Part shown: one piece after another, positions 8,073-15,211 of the stretch
Position numbering within the stretch: the first letter of the stretch is position 1
Layout of the letters: the number at the start of each line of letters is the position of its first letter
Made by a program: the position numbers and the translations under genes
IMG/VR virus record: IMGVR_UViG_3300037234_000173
Span: 1 to 26,160 of that record
Reading direction: 5' to 3' (one strand)
DNA from: a virus
Length of the DNA stretch: 26,160 nucleotides
Notes under the pieces: generated by a model
What the model was told of the DNA's origin: nothing
Databases searched by the model: none
What the model saw: the letters and a program-made list of their open reading frames with translations, nothing else

Positions 8073-8101
8073 TTGACTGTGTATTACTTGTTTGGTAAGG
8101 T
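8073..8101 (+). promoter_or_regulatory. Candidate promoter of the methyltransferase-like gene
   Basis: TTGACT (8073-8078), 17-base spacer, TAAGGT (8096-8101). The -35 is good and the -10 is weak. Its placement, 44 bases before the plus-strand gene and back-to-back with the minus-strand promoter, supports it. Confidence 0.45.
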
Positions 8102-8144
8102 TTGTTTAATGGTGGTTAACGTTGTTTAATTTAATGGAGATAGT

Positions 8145-8708
8145 ATGAAAGTACTAATTGCATGTGAAGAGAGCCAAGCAGTATGCAAAGAGTTTAGAAA
8201 GCTAGGGCATGAAGCATATAGTTGTGATATTATGGAGTGTTCTGGTGGTCATCCAGAGTGGCATCTACAGCAAGATGTAACTGAGTTATTGAAAGATAAG
8301 TGGGATATGATAATTGCTTTTCCTCCTTGTACTGATTTGTGTGTTAGCGGTGCTAGGTGGTTCAAAGAAAAGATTGCAGATGGAAGGCAGCAAAGATCAA
8401 TAGAATTTTTCAATAAGTTTACCAAGGTAAATGTTCCGTTCGCTATAGAAAATCCAATAGGTATCATGAGTACTAATTACCGAAAACCAGACCAGATAGT
8501 CCAGCCTTGGCAGTTTGGGCATGGTGAAACAAAAGCAACTTGTTTATGGCTCAGTGGTTTACCAAAACTAGAACCAACTAATATTGTTGACGGCAGGGAG
8601 CCTAAAGTATGGAAGTTGCCTCCTAGCCCAGAAAGGGCGAAACTAAGATCAAAAACATTTCCAGGAATTGCAAAAGCAATGGCAGAACAATGGGGTGGTA
8701 AAATATAA
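8145..8708 (+). CDS. Cytosine-C5 methyltransferase-like phage protein
   Basis: A 187-residue protein of a widespread phage family often annotated as DNA cytosine methyltransferase. It opens MKVLIACEESQAVCKEFRKL with the following GHEAYSCDI, the cofactor-site region. It has PPC at residues 60-62, equivalent to the catalytic motif IV Cys, and ENP at 102-104, equivalent to motif VI. The C-terminal part has PWQFGHGETKATCLWL and FPGIAKAMAEQW, conserved in this family. It is much shorter than true C5 methyltransferases and lacks an obvious target recognition domain, so it may act on a nucleotide or small target, or need a partner. It lies on the opposite strand to its neighbours with its own leader (GGAGATAGT before ATG), like an independently expressed moron. 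Confidence 0.75.
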   Translation: MKVLIACEESQAVCKEFRKLGHEAYSCDIMECSGGHPEWHLQQDVTELLKDKWDMIIAFPPCTDLCVSGARWFKEKIADGRQQRSIEFFNKFTKVNVPFAIENPIGIMSTNYRKPDQIVQPWQFGHGETKATCLWLSGLPKLEPTNIVDGREPKVWKLPPSPERAKLRSKTFPGIAKAMAEQWGGKI

Positions 8709-8769
8709 CCAACCCCAAAACGCTGTAGCAATCCACAGCTACAACGTAAAAATTAATGGAGGATTTAAA

Positions 8770-8937
8770 ATGGATGAAGAAAAATATAGTTATATGATAG
8801 ATAAAGGGTTATGGATTATAGACACAACAATAGAATACGGTACGCGTGGACACTTATTGGAGTTTTACCATTACGGGTCTGCCACCATCGACGAAATAGA
8901 GGCTAGAGTCGCAATGCTAAATACACCTACAACGTAA
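8770..8937 (+). CDS. 55-residue acidic protein, function unknown
   Basis: A short gene starting at ATG 8770 with an ideal GGAGG site seven bases upstream (ATGGAGGATTTAAA). The protein begins MDEEKYSYMIDKG and ends IDEIEARVAMLNTPTT; it is acidic with a central strand-like stretch. It follows the methyltransferase-like gene by 61 bases. In that gap, CGCTGTAGC (8721-8729) and GCTACAACG (8738-8746) form an imperfect hairpin without a U tract. The last 11 bases overlap the end of the convergent minor head gene. No family is recognised. Confidence 0.7.
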   Translation: MDEEKYSYMIDKGLWIIDTTIEYGTRGHLLEFYHYGSATIDEIEARVAMLNTPTT

Positions 8938-9952
8938 GCCCCTCTTTCATACGCAACTCATCAATAGTAAGTGTACGCCCTAAATCATCCGTGAAAGCAG
9001 TTATATTCAATCGCCCAGACTTATACATATCAAATCTGGTTGTACCTAAATAATCTTTCTGCCATGCTTCAGACTGACGACCAAAGAAACTATTGAAAGT
9101 GGTTCGTGCGCTCGTTGTTCCTGGTTCACCGCTACCGTGTTGTGGTCGTTGTCCAGATAAAGAGTCTATGCCAAAACTATCATCTATGAAACCAACACGC
9201 ACCGATCTGCAACGGTAATGAAGTGGAGGTTGTGGCCCTTGTCCCATCGCAAACATCATGCCGTCATAATTGGCACATGTCAGGGTGGTACGTCCATCTA
9301 GCGTGGCAACGAAACGCTCACGGCTTATCACATCACTGTTCTGCTCGTAAAACGTGCTACGTGCTACGTTGCCAACATGCAGATTGACCGTCCGTGTTAG
9401 TGCTTCAGCATTACGGTATAATTGCGACTTACTTAACTTGCTGATATCTCGTGCAATAGTTTCAACGCTCTTGCCCTCATTAATTCCAACACGTATCTTC
9501 TTTAGCACTTGTGCCGTTACGTCTTGGTCGAAAGTCTCCACTAATTGCTCTATGGTGCGCTTCCTGTAGTCCTTGCCTTCCAATAGTGACATTGGTTTAC
9601 TTGTCACTGAAGCAATTACACGGTCAACGCTAACACCTGTAAGTTCAGCAGTGACAGCACCTTGATACAACCGCTCGACGAATCCAGTTTCGTATGTAGC
9701 AAGGTCGGTTGCGCTATCAATTACTATCTCAGTAGTTTTAAGGTTACGTGTTATCTGCTCAATCTGTACACGCATAGTCGTATAGCGTGCCTGTTGCGCT
9801 TCAGTGATTGTTTCAGACAGCAGAACGCTATTAACCTCTTTCACCATATCATCCAACACAACCTTGATTTCTCGTGAGGCTGTGCCGGAATATCTTAGTA
9901 AGTAGATTTGGTGTCTGATTAGGCTTTCTTCTACGTATTGGTTTGCGCTCAT
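8927..9952 (-). CDS. Minor head protein, Mu F / SPP1 gp7 family
   Basis: A 341-residue head morphogenesis protein. The N-terminal two thirds is helical. The family core appears around residues 200-250: ATLDGRTTLTCANYDG, then PPLHYRCRS, with C226, H245 and C248 in the positions expected for this family's conserved C...H..C cluster. These proteins associate with the portal and are packed in small numbers inside the head. Its ATG overlaps the portal stop by one base (TAATG), so it is coupled to the portal gene. The end overlaps the convergent 55-residue gene. Confidence 0.9.
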   Translation of the reverse strand: MSANQYVEESLIRHQIYLLRYSGTASREIKVVLDDMVKEVNSVLLSETITEAQQARYTTMRVQIEQITRNLKTTEIVIDSATDLATYETGFVERLYQGAVTAELTGVSVDRVIASVTSKPMSLLEGKDYRKRTIEQLVETFDQDVTAQVLKKIRVGINEGKSVETIARDISKLSKSQLYRNAEALTRTVNLHVGNVARSTFYEQNSDVISRERFVATLDGRTTLTCANYDGMMFAMGQGPQPPLHYRCRSVRVGFIDDSFGIDSLSGQRPQHGSGEPGTTSARTTFNSFFGRQSEAWQKDYLGTTRFDMYKSGRLNITAFTDDLGRTLTIDELRMKEGLTL

Positions 9953-11379
9953 TATTCGGCACCCGTAATATTAACCCCACGCCCAAAACCATCAGTGTCA
10001 ACTTCAGCATCAATCTCTTCATCAATCCTATCAGCGTCCAACACATCAACCTTCTTCAGCTTACGACGAATATCAGACTTAGCAATGATACCATCATCTT
10101 TCAACATAATCATCTGTGCCAGGAGTTGTGGGTCAATAGTATTATCGTAGAAATCTTTGTTTAGTTCAATCTCCACTTGTTCTGGATCGCCACCCATAAA
10201 GCCAGTTGCATATTGGTGTAGCTTTATTATGAAATTCTCTGCATTATTAACAATCGTTGTGAGTTTGCTTGTTCGTTGGTTAGCGTCAATTGTTGCAGCC
10301 TTGGCTGTCTCATTACTCGAACGATCACGAATAACATCTGCACCCAACTGTATCATGGATTTAACTTTGTTATCCATCGCAACAGGAAGTGCGCCAGATG
10401 CGTCAATCTGTAGCATTGCACCCTTGAAACCTGCTCCAGCAATACCTGACCTAGCACCAACTTTAATACCATTCGGAAAAGCCTGATCTACTTGGTCGTT
10501 GGTCATAAGTCCAGTGTCAAGAATAAAAGTACCTTGTCCATGTACGAACAAGTTTTCCTCATAGTCTGCGCTATTGCGATAATGTGCAAGGTTCAACTTG
10601 GCGATGCTGTACAGTGGTGGCTTATCCACACTCGACTTATTATCTTCTGCACCACCGAAACAGAACGGTATGAAGTCCCACTTGGCACCGCTTTGCGTTT
10701 TGGGGTAAATGTCATCCGTCAATGGTTTGTCTTCTGCATCAGCCAAATAGTAATAATACTTACCTGCATCATCTATGCCTAAAACTCTAAATTGTTTCTT
10801 TGTGGTTCGCGTTGTAAGGTCGCTCCAATCTTCCACATCCTCTGCTAGCTTAACCATCTTCAGTTTAACATGCCCATTGATGCGCTGTACACGCCAGTCA
10901 AGGATAGATTCAGCTTTGTATATAGCGAAGGTCGCCATCAAATCAAGTTGGCTTACCTGTTCCTCGCTCATACCTTCCTCGGCTTGTGGGTAATCAACCA
11001 AACCACCTATACGCCCAACAACTTCAAGCTCGGTAATTGTCTGCTTAATTAACTGGTCTTTATCTGAGCCGTTACCGTCCCAATCATCGGCTAGATATTC
11101 AATCGTGCTTGGCAGTTCGTATTCTGTCGGTTCGAGCCGTGTAGCCATACCACGCAAGCCAAAAACAGTGTTCTCTGTGTAGTTGGAGAATACCGCACGT
11201 TCTGCGTATACTGCGAAGCGTTCCTTGTCGTCTGCTTTGAAAGTGGTCGGTAAGTAATCAATAAGCGTTTTGTCGTAAGCTGCTGTAGTGTTGTAGTCGT
11301 CATCACCATACATCACGACACGCATTAGCTCCCATTTATCATACATTCGGTAATATTCTGGATTACTGTTTTTAATCAT
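9952..11379 (-). CDS. Portal protein, DUF4055 family
   Basis: A 475-residue portal of the DUF4055 family; it forms the dodecameric DNA channel at one head vertex. Recognisable segments are FIPFCFGGAEDN, PPLYSIAKLNLAHYRNSADY with ENLFVHGQGTFI just after it, and the C-terminal helical part containing DANQRTSKLTTIVNNAE. The C-terminus is acidic (DEEIDAEVDTD). It lies 72 bases after the large terminase gene, with a weak GAGTG ribosome site. The gap holds only a 17-codon frame without a ribosome site. Confidence 0.92.
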   Translation of the reverse strand: MIKNSNPEYYRMYDKWELMRVVMYGDDDYNTTAAYDKTLIDYLPTTFKADDKERFAVYAERAVFSNYTENTVFGLRGMATRLEPTEYELPSTIEYLADDWDGNGSDKDQLIKQTITELEVVGRIGGLVDYPQAEEGMSEEQVSQLDLMATFAIYKAESILDWRVQRINGHVKLKMVKLAEDVEDWSDLTTRTTKKQFRVLGIDDAGKYYYYLADAEDKPLTDDIYPKTQSGAKWDFIPFCFGGAEDNKSSVDKPPLYSIAKLNLAHYRNSADYEENLFVHGQGTFILDTGLMTNDQVDQAFPNGIKVGARSGIAGAGFKGAMLQIDASGALPVAMDNKVKSMIQLGADVIRDRSSNETAKAATIDANQRTSKLTTIVNNAENFIIKLHQYATGFMGGDPEQVEIELNKDFYDNTIDPQLLAQMIMLKDDGIIAKSDIRRKLKKVDVLDADRIDEEIDAEVDTDGFGRGVNITGAE

Positions 11380-11451
11380 TTTTTACACTCACATTGAAAA
11401 GGAAATAGCCGTTTGTATAGCTGCCTGATTAATTGGATACATAGTTTCTAT

Positions 11452-12732
11452 TTACATTGCAAAGGCTATAGGTATATTCATTACAGGTTTTGATATAGGG
11501 TATTTATAAGCTATAAAATAACCGCCTGCATCATTTACATCTTCAGTTCCATCCTTCTCTGGTTCGCCGTTCTTGTAAACTTGCTTCTCTAGTTTGGATG
11601 CATATTCAGGACATGTTGAAGCGTTTATCTTATAAGACCTTTCACCTTTCATGTTGCAGAACTTTGCGTTCATAGCGCTAACACGGTCTTTTATAGCAGG
11701 ATTAGCTGGGTTTTTGTAAACCGAAAAACCAGCACGTTCAAGTTGTGCAACATCAGAGTTACTTGCCCCCTGACTCTTTCGGTTAGATCCTGACGCGTCT
11801 GGATATACATATATTTGCCTTGTCTTGATATATTCTGCTTGTGACCTTTCCACCCAATATCTTTGGCTTATCATACGTATCATGTCAGGAGTGTCATAAC
11901 CGCCTGTTATTTCATCAACTGCAATTGGTTTGTTATTGTCAATTACGTGAGTAACGGAACACATTCTACCAACGTTAAAATCCATTCCAATGTGTATAGC
12001 GTCACCGTCTCTCAGCTCTCTACTCGAACCATTCAACACTCGATCAAACTGAGGATAAACGCTTCCACTCGTTAAGTTTACAAACTCACCTTTGATATAT
12101 GCTTCAACAAGGTTAGCAGGGTATGTCTCCAACAAACTATCTATGTAGTCATCCGGTAAGTATTTGGCATTCTCATACGTGCTTGCCTGAACCATGGAAT
12201 ATCTTTTCGTTGGATTGCTTGCGAATTTCTCATGGACAAATTTAAAACCCTCTGGAGTTGTTGTAACTCCTAGCCAGTTCGTATCAAGACCCTTTACAAC
12301 AAGTCTTAGTCTTGCGTTTATCTTATTCCATGCCTCGCTTGCTTTTTCTCTTTTCAGTGTATCAAGCTCATCAACAATCCCACCTGCAACTTTATAACCG
12401 ACAATGCTACCAGGATCAGACATTGATCTACATATAACGCAACCGTACCATGCCTTCCCTCGGTAAACGTTTATTTCTTTGTCACCTTTGTTGATAACTA
12501 TATCAAAACCCATCATATTCGCTGCTTCTTCAAATGTTGGGTAAAAAACATCTCTAATAGCTGGATAGGATGTACTCCAGAAACCCCATCGCTGCAAAGG
12601 AAACTGGCTGATTGATATGAGTATTTTCAAACACCCAACGAATGTTTTACCTGAACCAAAACCACCGATATATGCAAAGTTTTTAGTATTGAGCTTATTT
12701 ATAAATATGTCCTGTGGGGCTGATAGTTCCAC
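11452..12732 (-). CDS. terL: Terminase large subunit
   Basis: A 426-residue packaging motor with both domains. The ATPase has Walker A GGFGSGKT (residues 23-30), Walker B GGIVDELD (D121, E122) and a coupling motif TTTPEG (157-162). The RNase H-like nuclease has IGMDFNVG (D251), VYPDASG (D312) and DVNDAGGYFIAYKYP (D401). It binds the portal and cuts concatemers. The start is GTG at 12732, which shares a base with the TAG of the small subunit (TAGTG), and AAGGGG lies just upstream. All catalytic residues appear intact. Confidence 0.95.
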   Translation of the reverse strand: MELSAPQDIFINKLNTKNFAYIGGFGSGKTFVGCLKILISISQFPLQRWGFWSTSYPAIRDVFYPTFEEAANMMGFDIVINKGDKEINVYRGKAWYGCVICRSMSDPGSIVGYKVAGGIVDELDTLKREKASEAWNKINARLRLVVKGLDTNWLGVTTTPEGFKFVHEKFASNPTKRYSMVQASTYENAKYLPDDYIDSLLETYPANLVEAYIKGEFVNLTSGSVYPQFDRVLNGSSRELRDGDAIHIGMDFNVGRMCSVTHVIDNNKPIAVDEITGGYDTPDMIRMISQRYWVERSQAEYIKTRQIYVYPDASGSNRKSQGASNSDVAQLERAGFSVYKNPANPAIKDRVSAMNAKFCNMKGERSYKINASTCPEYASKLEKQVYKNGEPEKDGTEDVNDAGGYFIAYKYPISKPVMNIPIAFAM

Positions 12733-13175
12733 TATTTACCCCTTGTAACCTTTATATCTCCAACAGGATCTTTAACCTCGAACGATATACCTATTGGGTT
12801 TACGCTTTTAACGACAGCATTCTCCTCTGCACCTATGCCATAGATACGTTCAAGCAACAATTCTGCTTCTTTAGCGTTTCCAGCTCTATTTGTAAGGCTT
12901 GCCTGAATACCTGATAGGTTCTTGGCTCTGGATATTAGGTAAATACGTTTTGCACTATCAAGTTCATTTGGTGTTAGGTCTTCGCTGGTTAAGCCCAAAT
13001 GATTAAGCGTATGCTCCAGGCTACCAGATTCTTTACCCATCATAAACACATGATACAGTGAGTCTTTAGTCCAACGACCACAAGCCCACATCTTACACTT
13101 AGCGTGAAGAGCAGGCTCTTTGAGTCCATCGTATTCTAGTGGCTTAAAACTTTTTATTTGCACAATATCATCCAT
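12732..13175 (-). CDS. terS: Terminase small subunit (probable)
   Basis: A 147-residue protein directly upstream of, and overlapping, the large subunit, the usual place for the DNA-recognition subunit. It has WTKDSLYHVFMMGKESGSLEHTLNHLGLT-like helices near residue 35 that could form a DNA-binding domain, a helical middle (DSAKRIYLISRAKNLSG), and a C-terminal extension (SFEVKDPVGDIKVTRGK). Sequence alone does not prove the family; the call rests on gene order. The ATG at 13175 lies only about 8 bases after a TATAAT box, so its message would have almost no leader. Confidence 0.75.
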   Translation of the reverse strand: MDDIVQIKSFKPLEYDGLKEPALHAKCKMWACGRWTKDSLYHVFMMGKESGSLEHTLNHLGLTSEDLTPNELDSAKRIYLISRAKNLSGIQASLTNRAGNAKEAELLLERIYGIGAEENAVVKSVNPIGISFEVKDPVGDIKVTRGK

Positions 13176-13183
13176 TATGCAAT

Positions 13184-13212
13184 ATTATAGCCTGTTTTGT
13201 AAAAAAGTGCAA
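13184..13212 (-). promoter_or_regulatory. Promoter of the terminase operon
   Basis: On the minus strand TTGCAC (13212-13207), a 17-base spacer and a perfect TATAAT (13189-13184). The expected start point, around 13176-13178, is at or next to the ATG of the small terminase at 13175. No Shine-Dalgarno sequence is present, which points to a leaderless message. Confidence 0.8.
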
Positions 13213-13223
13213 TGGTTGTTATT

Positions 13224-13397
13224 TTATTCGTCACTGAAAGGTGAACCACCACCGAAAGTTATAGATGGGGTTCTATTTATGTATTTCACCTCTTGAATGT
13301 TATCCCAACCACCAGTGACTTCATCTTCAACTATCACAACAACCTCATCTTCTTCAAACTTTTTCTCAAGCTCTAATACTAATTCTTTTCTTGTCAT
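13224..13397 (-). CDS. 57-residue acidic protein, function unknown
   Basis: A short gene from ATG 13397 to TAA 13224. The protein begins MTRKELVLELEKKFEEDEVV and ends TFGGGSPFSDE. The first part is a helix, then strands and a Gly-rich acidic tail. GGGAG lies six bases before the ATG, and the start overlaps the upstream gene's stop by one base (TAATG), so the frame is well supported. It is the last gene of the small-gene train before the terminase promoter. Confidence 0.7.
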   Translation of the reverse strand: MTRKELVLELEKKFEEDEVVVIVEDEVTGGWDNIQEVKYINRTPSITFGGGSPFSDE

Positions 13398-13561
13398 TAC
13401 CAACTCCCTAGCTTCTTCTTCAAAGCCCTATCGCTATAATCCCTGTCAACACGACGTCCGCACGCCCAACACCTATTTATTGTTGACTTGCCTGGATCAT
13501 AACCACATCGTTCACATGGTTTATACCATCTATCAAAGTCACTTAACTTCCTGTCCACCAT
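13397..13561 (-). CDS. 54-residue zinc-ribbon protein
   Basis: A short gene from ATG 13561 to TAA 13397. It has two Cys pairs, CERC at 16-19 and CWAC at 31-34, the build of a small zinc ribbon, and a basic C-terminus (RALKKKLGSW). GGGAGGGG lies about eight bases upstream. An alternative GTG start one codon later is possible. Its stop is shared with the next gene's start. Zinc binding is inferred from the Cys spacing; the target is unknown. Confidence 0.75.
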   Translation of the reverse strand: MVDRKLSDFDRWYKPCERCGYDPGKSTINRCWACGRRVDRDYSDRALKKKLGSW

Positions 13562-13587
13562 ACCCTAACCCCTCCCAAATTTCTAAA

Positions 13588-13800
13588 TTACGACACTGTT
13601 AATTCCTCAGCCCAAGGCAAAGACTTATCACCATATTCAACATCGTGACTATCAAGATATGTAACTACAGCCATAAGTAGTGCGTTGAACTTTGCAATCT
13701 CAAATTCATCACTCCTTACACAATTGTAAATTTGTTTTGTAGTTTCCATATCAACAACAGGCGAGTCAAAGTTATTCCCAATCGTTATTGTATTTTTCAT
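13588..13800 (-). CDS. 70-residue protein, function unknown
   Basis: A small acidic, mainly helical protein starting MKNTITIGNNFDSPVVDM and ending LPWAEELTVS. The ATG at 13800 overlaps the TGA of the ribbon-helix-helix gene (ATGA) and has GGGGAAACA upstream, inside that gene. The coupling suggests joint expression with the putative repressor. No family is recognised. Confidence 0.65.
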   Translation of the reverse strand: MKNTITIGNNFDSPVVDMETTKQIYNCVRSDEFEIAKFNALLMAVVTYLDSHDVEYGDKSLPWAEELTVS

Positions 13801-13940
13801 TGTTTCCCCAATTTCTCAACAATAGCCTCACGCACAAACGCTGAGAACGCTCCACGCTTAGTGCCTATTTGCTTGACCAGTTCTTCGTGTAATTCACTTG
13901 GTAGGCGTAGTGCTACCATCTTGCTTGGTTTTTGTTTCAT
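13797..13940 (-). CDS. 47-residue ribbon-helix-helix (CopG/Arc-type) DNA-binding protein
   Basis: A short gene from ATG 13940 to TGA 13797 with a strong AGGAGAAACC ribosome site. The sequence has the complete ribbon-helix-helix pattern: basic start MKQKPSK, strand MVALRLP (8-14), helix A SELHEELVKQ (15-24), a turn with GTKRGAFS, and helix B AFVREAIVEKL (34-44). The Pro-Ser at the strand-helix junction and the Gly turn match the family. Such proteins bind operators as dimers. It overlaps both neighbours by four bases, so it is locked into this operon. Likely a regulator of phage genes; operators are not identified. Confidence 0.8.
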   Translation of the reverse strand: MKQKPSKMVALRLPSELHEELVKQIGTKRGAFSAFVREAIVEKLGKQ

Positions 13941-14119
13941 GGTTTCTCCTTGTCAAATAGTGAGTTTAGTTCTTTATACAAAGCACGAACCTCTATATTA
14001 TATTCCTCGTACCTTGATGGATATTGATTAGACATACTGGCAAATGTTCCTTGATGGAATCTCTGACCAGCTATACTGCCAACAATCGAAAGTATCTTAG
14101 CCTTTATTTCTTCTTTCAT
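13937..14119 (-). CDS. 60-residue helical protein, function unknown
   Basis: The protein starts MKEEIKAKILSIVGSIAG and ends NSLFDKEKP; it is predicted helical. ATG 14119 was chosen; an in-frame GTG at 14122 is the next possibility. The ribosome site lies in an unusual run of ten G on this strand (14124-14133), directly upstream. The TGA overlaps the ATG of the ribbon-helix-helix gene (ATGA). No family is recognised. Confidence 0.65.
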   Translation of the reverse strand: MKEEIKAKILSIVGSIAGQRFHQGTFASMSNQYPSRYEEYNIEVRALYKELNSLFDKEKP

Positions 14120-14141
14120 CACTCCCCCCCCCCTCTCCCTC

Positions 14142-14354
14142 TCATATCCAGAATGAACCCTCAGCCCATAGTAGTGTGCTACCGTCTTTGAAAGTAAGCG
14201 TTAAGCCATCAGCATTGGTTGCGTGGTGTATAGCTTCTTGCTCCACCGTGTAGAATGTTTCGTTTATTAGTTCTTCTGCTATTGTCATTTTATCCAACCT
14301 CGCAAACTCTATGTAGCTTTTCTTTAGGTCTTCTCTTAGTTCGTCAGCCTTCAT
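14142..14354 (-). CDS. 70-residue protein, function unknown
   Basis: ATG 14354 was chosen because it overlaps the TGA of the upstream 28-codon gene (ATGA); earlier in-frame codons (ATG 14366, TTG 14372) fall inside that gene. The protein starts MKADELREDLKKSYIEFARL, a charged helix, and ends in strands (LTLTFKDGSTLLWAEGSFWI). It may be a small helix-plus-strand domain. No family is recognised. Confidence 0.6.
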   Translation of the reverse strand: MKADELREDLKKSYIEFARLDKMTIAEELINETFYTVEQEAIHHATNADGLTLTFKDGSTLLWAEGSFWI

Positions 14355-14437
14355 CCCATCACCCATCCCCAAAAATCACTCCAATCAAACCGCAGTTCGT
14401 CACTTAATAGAGCTTCGCCTAGTTCTTTTAGTGTCAT
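14351..14437 (-). CDS. 28-residue micro-gene, first of its transcript
   Basis: The frame runs from ATG 14437 to TGA 14351 and encodes MTLKELGEALLSDELRFDWS plus WVMG-type ending residues. It has a strong AAGGAGAAAGTT ribosome site, follows a good promoter and overlaps the next gene by ATGA, so it is very likely translated. It could be a true microprotein or a short leader that delivers ribosomes to the next gene. Confidence 0.6.
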   Translation of the reverse strand: MTLKELGEALLSDELRFDWSDFWGWVMG

Positions 14438-14467
14438 AACTTTCTCCTTATTGGTTGATGTTATATC

Positions 14468-14496
14468 ACTATAAACAATGCGTATTACAATTGCAA
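14468..14496 (-). promoter_or_regulatory. Promoter for the 14437-13224 small genes
   Basis: On the minus strand TTGCAA (14496-14491), a 17-base spacer, TATAGT (14473-14468). The start would be near 14461, 24 bases before the 28-codon gene. The AGTTATACT sequence at 14503-14511, just upstream, resembles a motif near other promoters in the window. Confidence 0.65.
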
Positions 14497-14509
14497 GGTT
14501 AAAGTTATA

Positions 14510-14701
14510 CTATTCTTTCTTCTTGTGAGCCTGCACAGTAACCTCTATCCATTTACCTGGATAATCTTCCTCGTTGATCGTTTCCGTCTCCCAAGGTTGC
14601 CCACAATTACAAGACAATCCTTGCTCGTACATTTCACACAGACTTTCACATTCTGTGCAGTAGTGACCATTGCCAGAATACAACAACTTACCAAAGATCA
14701 T
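14510..14701 (-). CDS. 63-residue zinc-ribbon protein
   Basis: The protein has CTEC at 15-18 and CNC at 31-33 around a Tyr/Glu-rich spacer, followed by an acidic segment and a Lys-rich end (VTVQAHKKKE). It is probably a zinc-binding microprotein. The ATG at 14701 has GGAGGAAGA upstream and overlaps the TGA of the next gene upstream (ATGA). It is the last gene before the promoter at 14468-14496. Confidence 0.7.
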   Translation of the reverse strand: MIFGKLLYSGNGHYCTECESLCEMYEQGLSCNCGQPWETETINEEDYPGKWIEVTVQAHKKKE

Positions 14702-14874
14702 TCTTCCTCCAATTGGCTATCAGCAGCAAACGCACGCTTCACGCTTCCATGTAAACGGTTATTCTCGCAACGTGGGCATCCGCCATGGTTACGGCACTTT
14801 TTGCTCACAGCTTTTCCATGGCGATACTCTTGACGCTTCTCTTTGCCATGTTTGATCGCTTTGTCGTGGCTCAT
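14698..14874 (-). CDS. 58-residue basic Cys/His protein of a common phage family
   Basis: The protein starts MSHDKAIKHGKEKRQEYRHG and has CRNHGGCPRC (C27, C33, C36). This is the pattern of a small, highly basic protein common in many phages, with an 'HDKAIKHGKEKR' opening and a Cys/His cluster. The function of the family is unknown; basic charge and Cys/His suggest nucleic acid or metal binding. ATG 14874 overlaps the TGA of the lipoprotein gene (ATGA), and the stop overlaps the next ATG. Confidence 0.75.
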   Translation of the reverse strand: MSHDKAIKHGKEKRQEYRHGKAVSKKCRNHGGCPRCENNRLHGSVKRAFAADSQLEEE

Positions 14875-14987
14875 CGAAAATAATACTCCGGCGATACAAT
14901 ATCCATAATAGTTGAGGTTACATCATAGCTTCCAGCGCAGCTAGTTAGCATAACAGCTATTGCTATTGCTAGTAGTAGGTTTTTCAT
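14871..14987 (-). CDS. 38-residue predicted lipoprotein
   Basis: The protein starts MKNLLLAIAIAVMLTSCAGS: a Lys start, a hydrophobic stretch at 4-14, and a lipobox LTSC with Cys 17. After processing only about 22 residues would remain on the lipid anchor. ATG 14987 has GGAGAAGCC upstream and overlaps its neighbour's stop; the end overlaps the next ATG. Small phage lipoproteins can block receptors or exclude superinfecting phage, or act as Rz1-like spanins. No Rz-type partner overlaps it, so superinfection exclusion is more likely than lysis (inference). Confidence 0.75.
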   Translation of the reverse strand: MKNLLLAIAIAVMLTSCAGSYDVTSTIMDIVSPEYYFR

Positions 14988-15211
14988 GGCTTCTCCAGAT
15001 CAAGCGGTTTATCACTTATGTACTTAAGCTCATCATCAGAAAAATTATATTCAGTGCCAATATTAGACCAACCAATAAAGTTATCCCAATACATAATAGA
15101 ATTTACCTCATCGTAATCAATCTTAACAATGTAATAGCCTTCTTCTCTTTCCACAATCAATCCTCCATTTGTTAAAGTGAATTCTAGGTTACCAATCCAG
15201 AGTTTCCGCAT
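14984..15211 (-). CDS. 75-residue protein, function unknown
   Basis: The protein begins MRKLWIGNLEFTLTNGGLIV and is strand-rich with many Tyr and Asp/Glu (EEGYYIVKIDYDEVNS); it ends SDKPLDLEKP. It is acidic and probably a small beta domain. The stop overlaps the lipoprotein start (ATGA), and the start lies 23 bases inside the end of the upstream gene. A weak AAGGG site precedes ATG 15211. No family is recognised. Confidence 0.65.
   Translation of the reverse strand: MRKLWIGNLEFTLTNGGLIVEREEGYYIVKIDYDEVNSIMYWDNFIGWSNIGTEYNFSDDELKYISDKPLDLEKP

Noticed and set aside
11380-11451. 17-codon frame between the terminase and portal genes
   Set aside because: There is no ribosome site and the frame is too short to judge.
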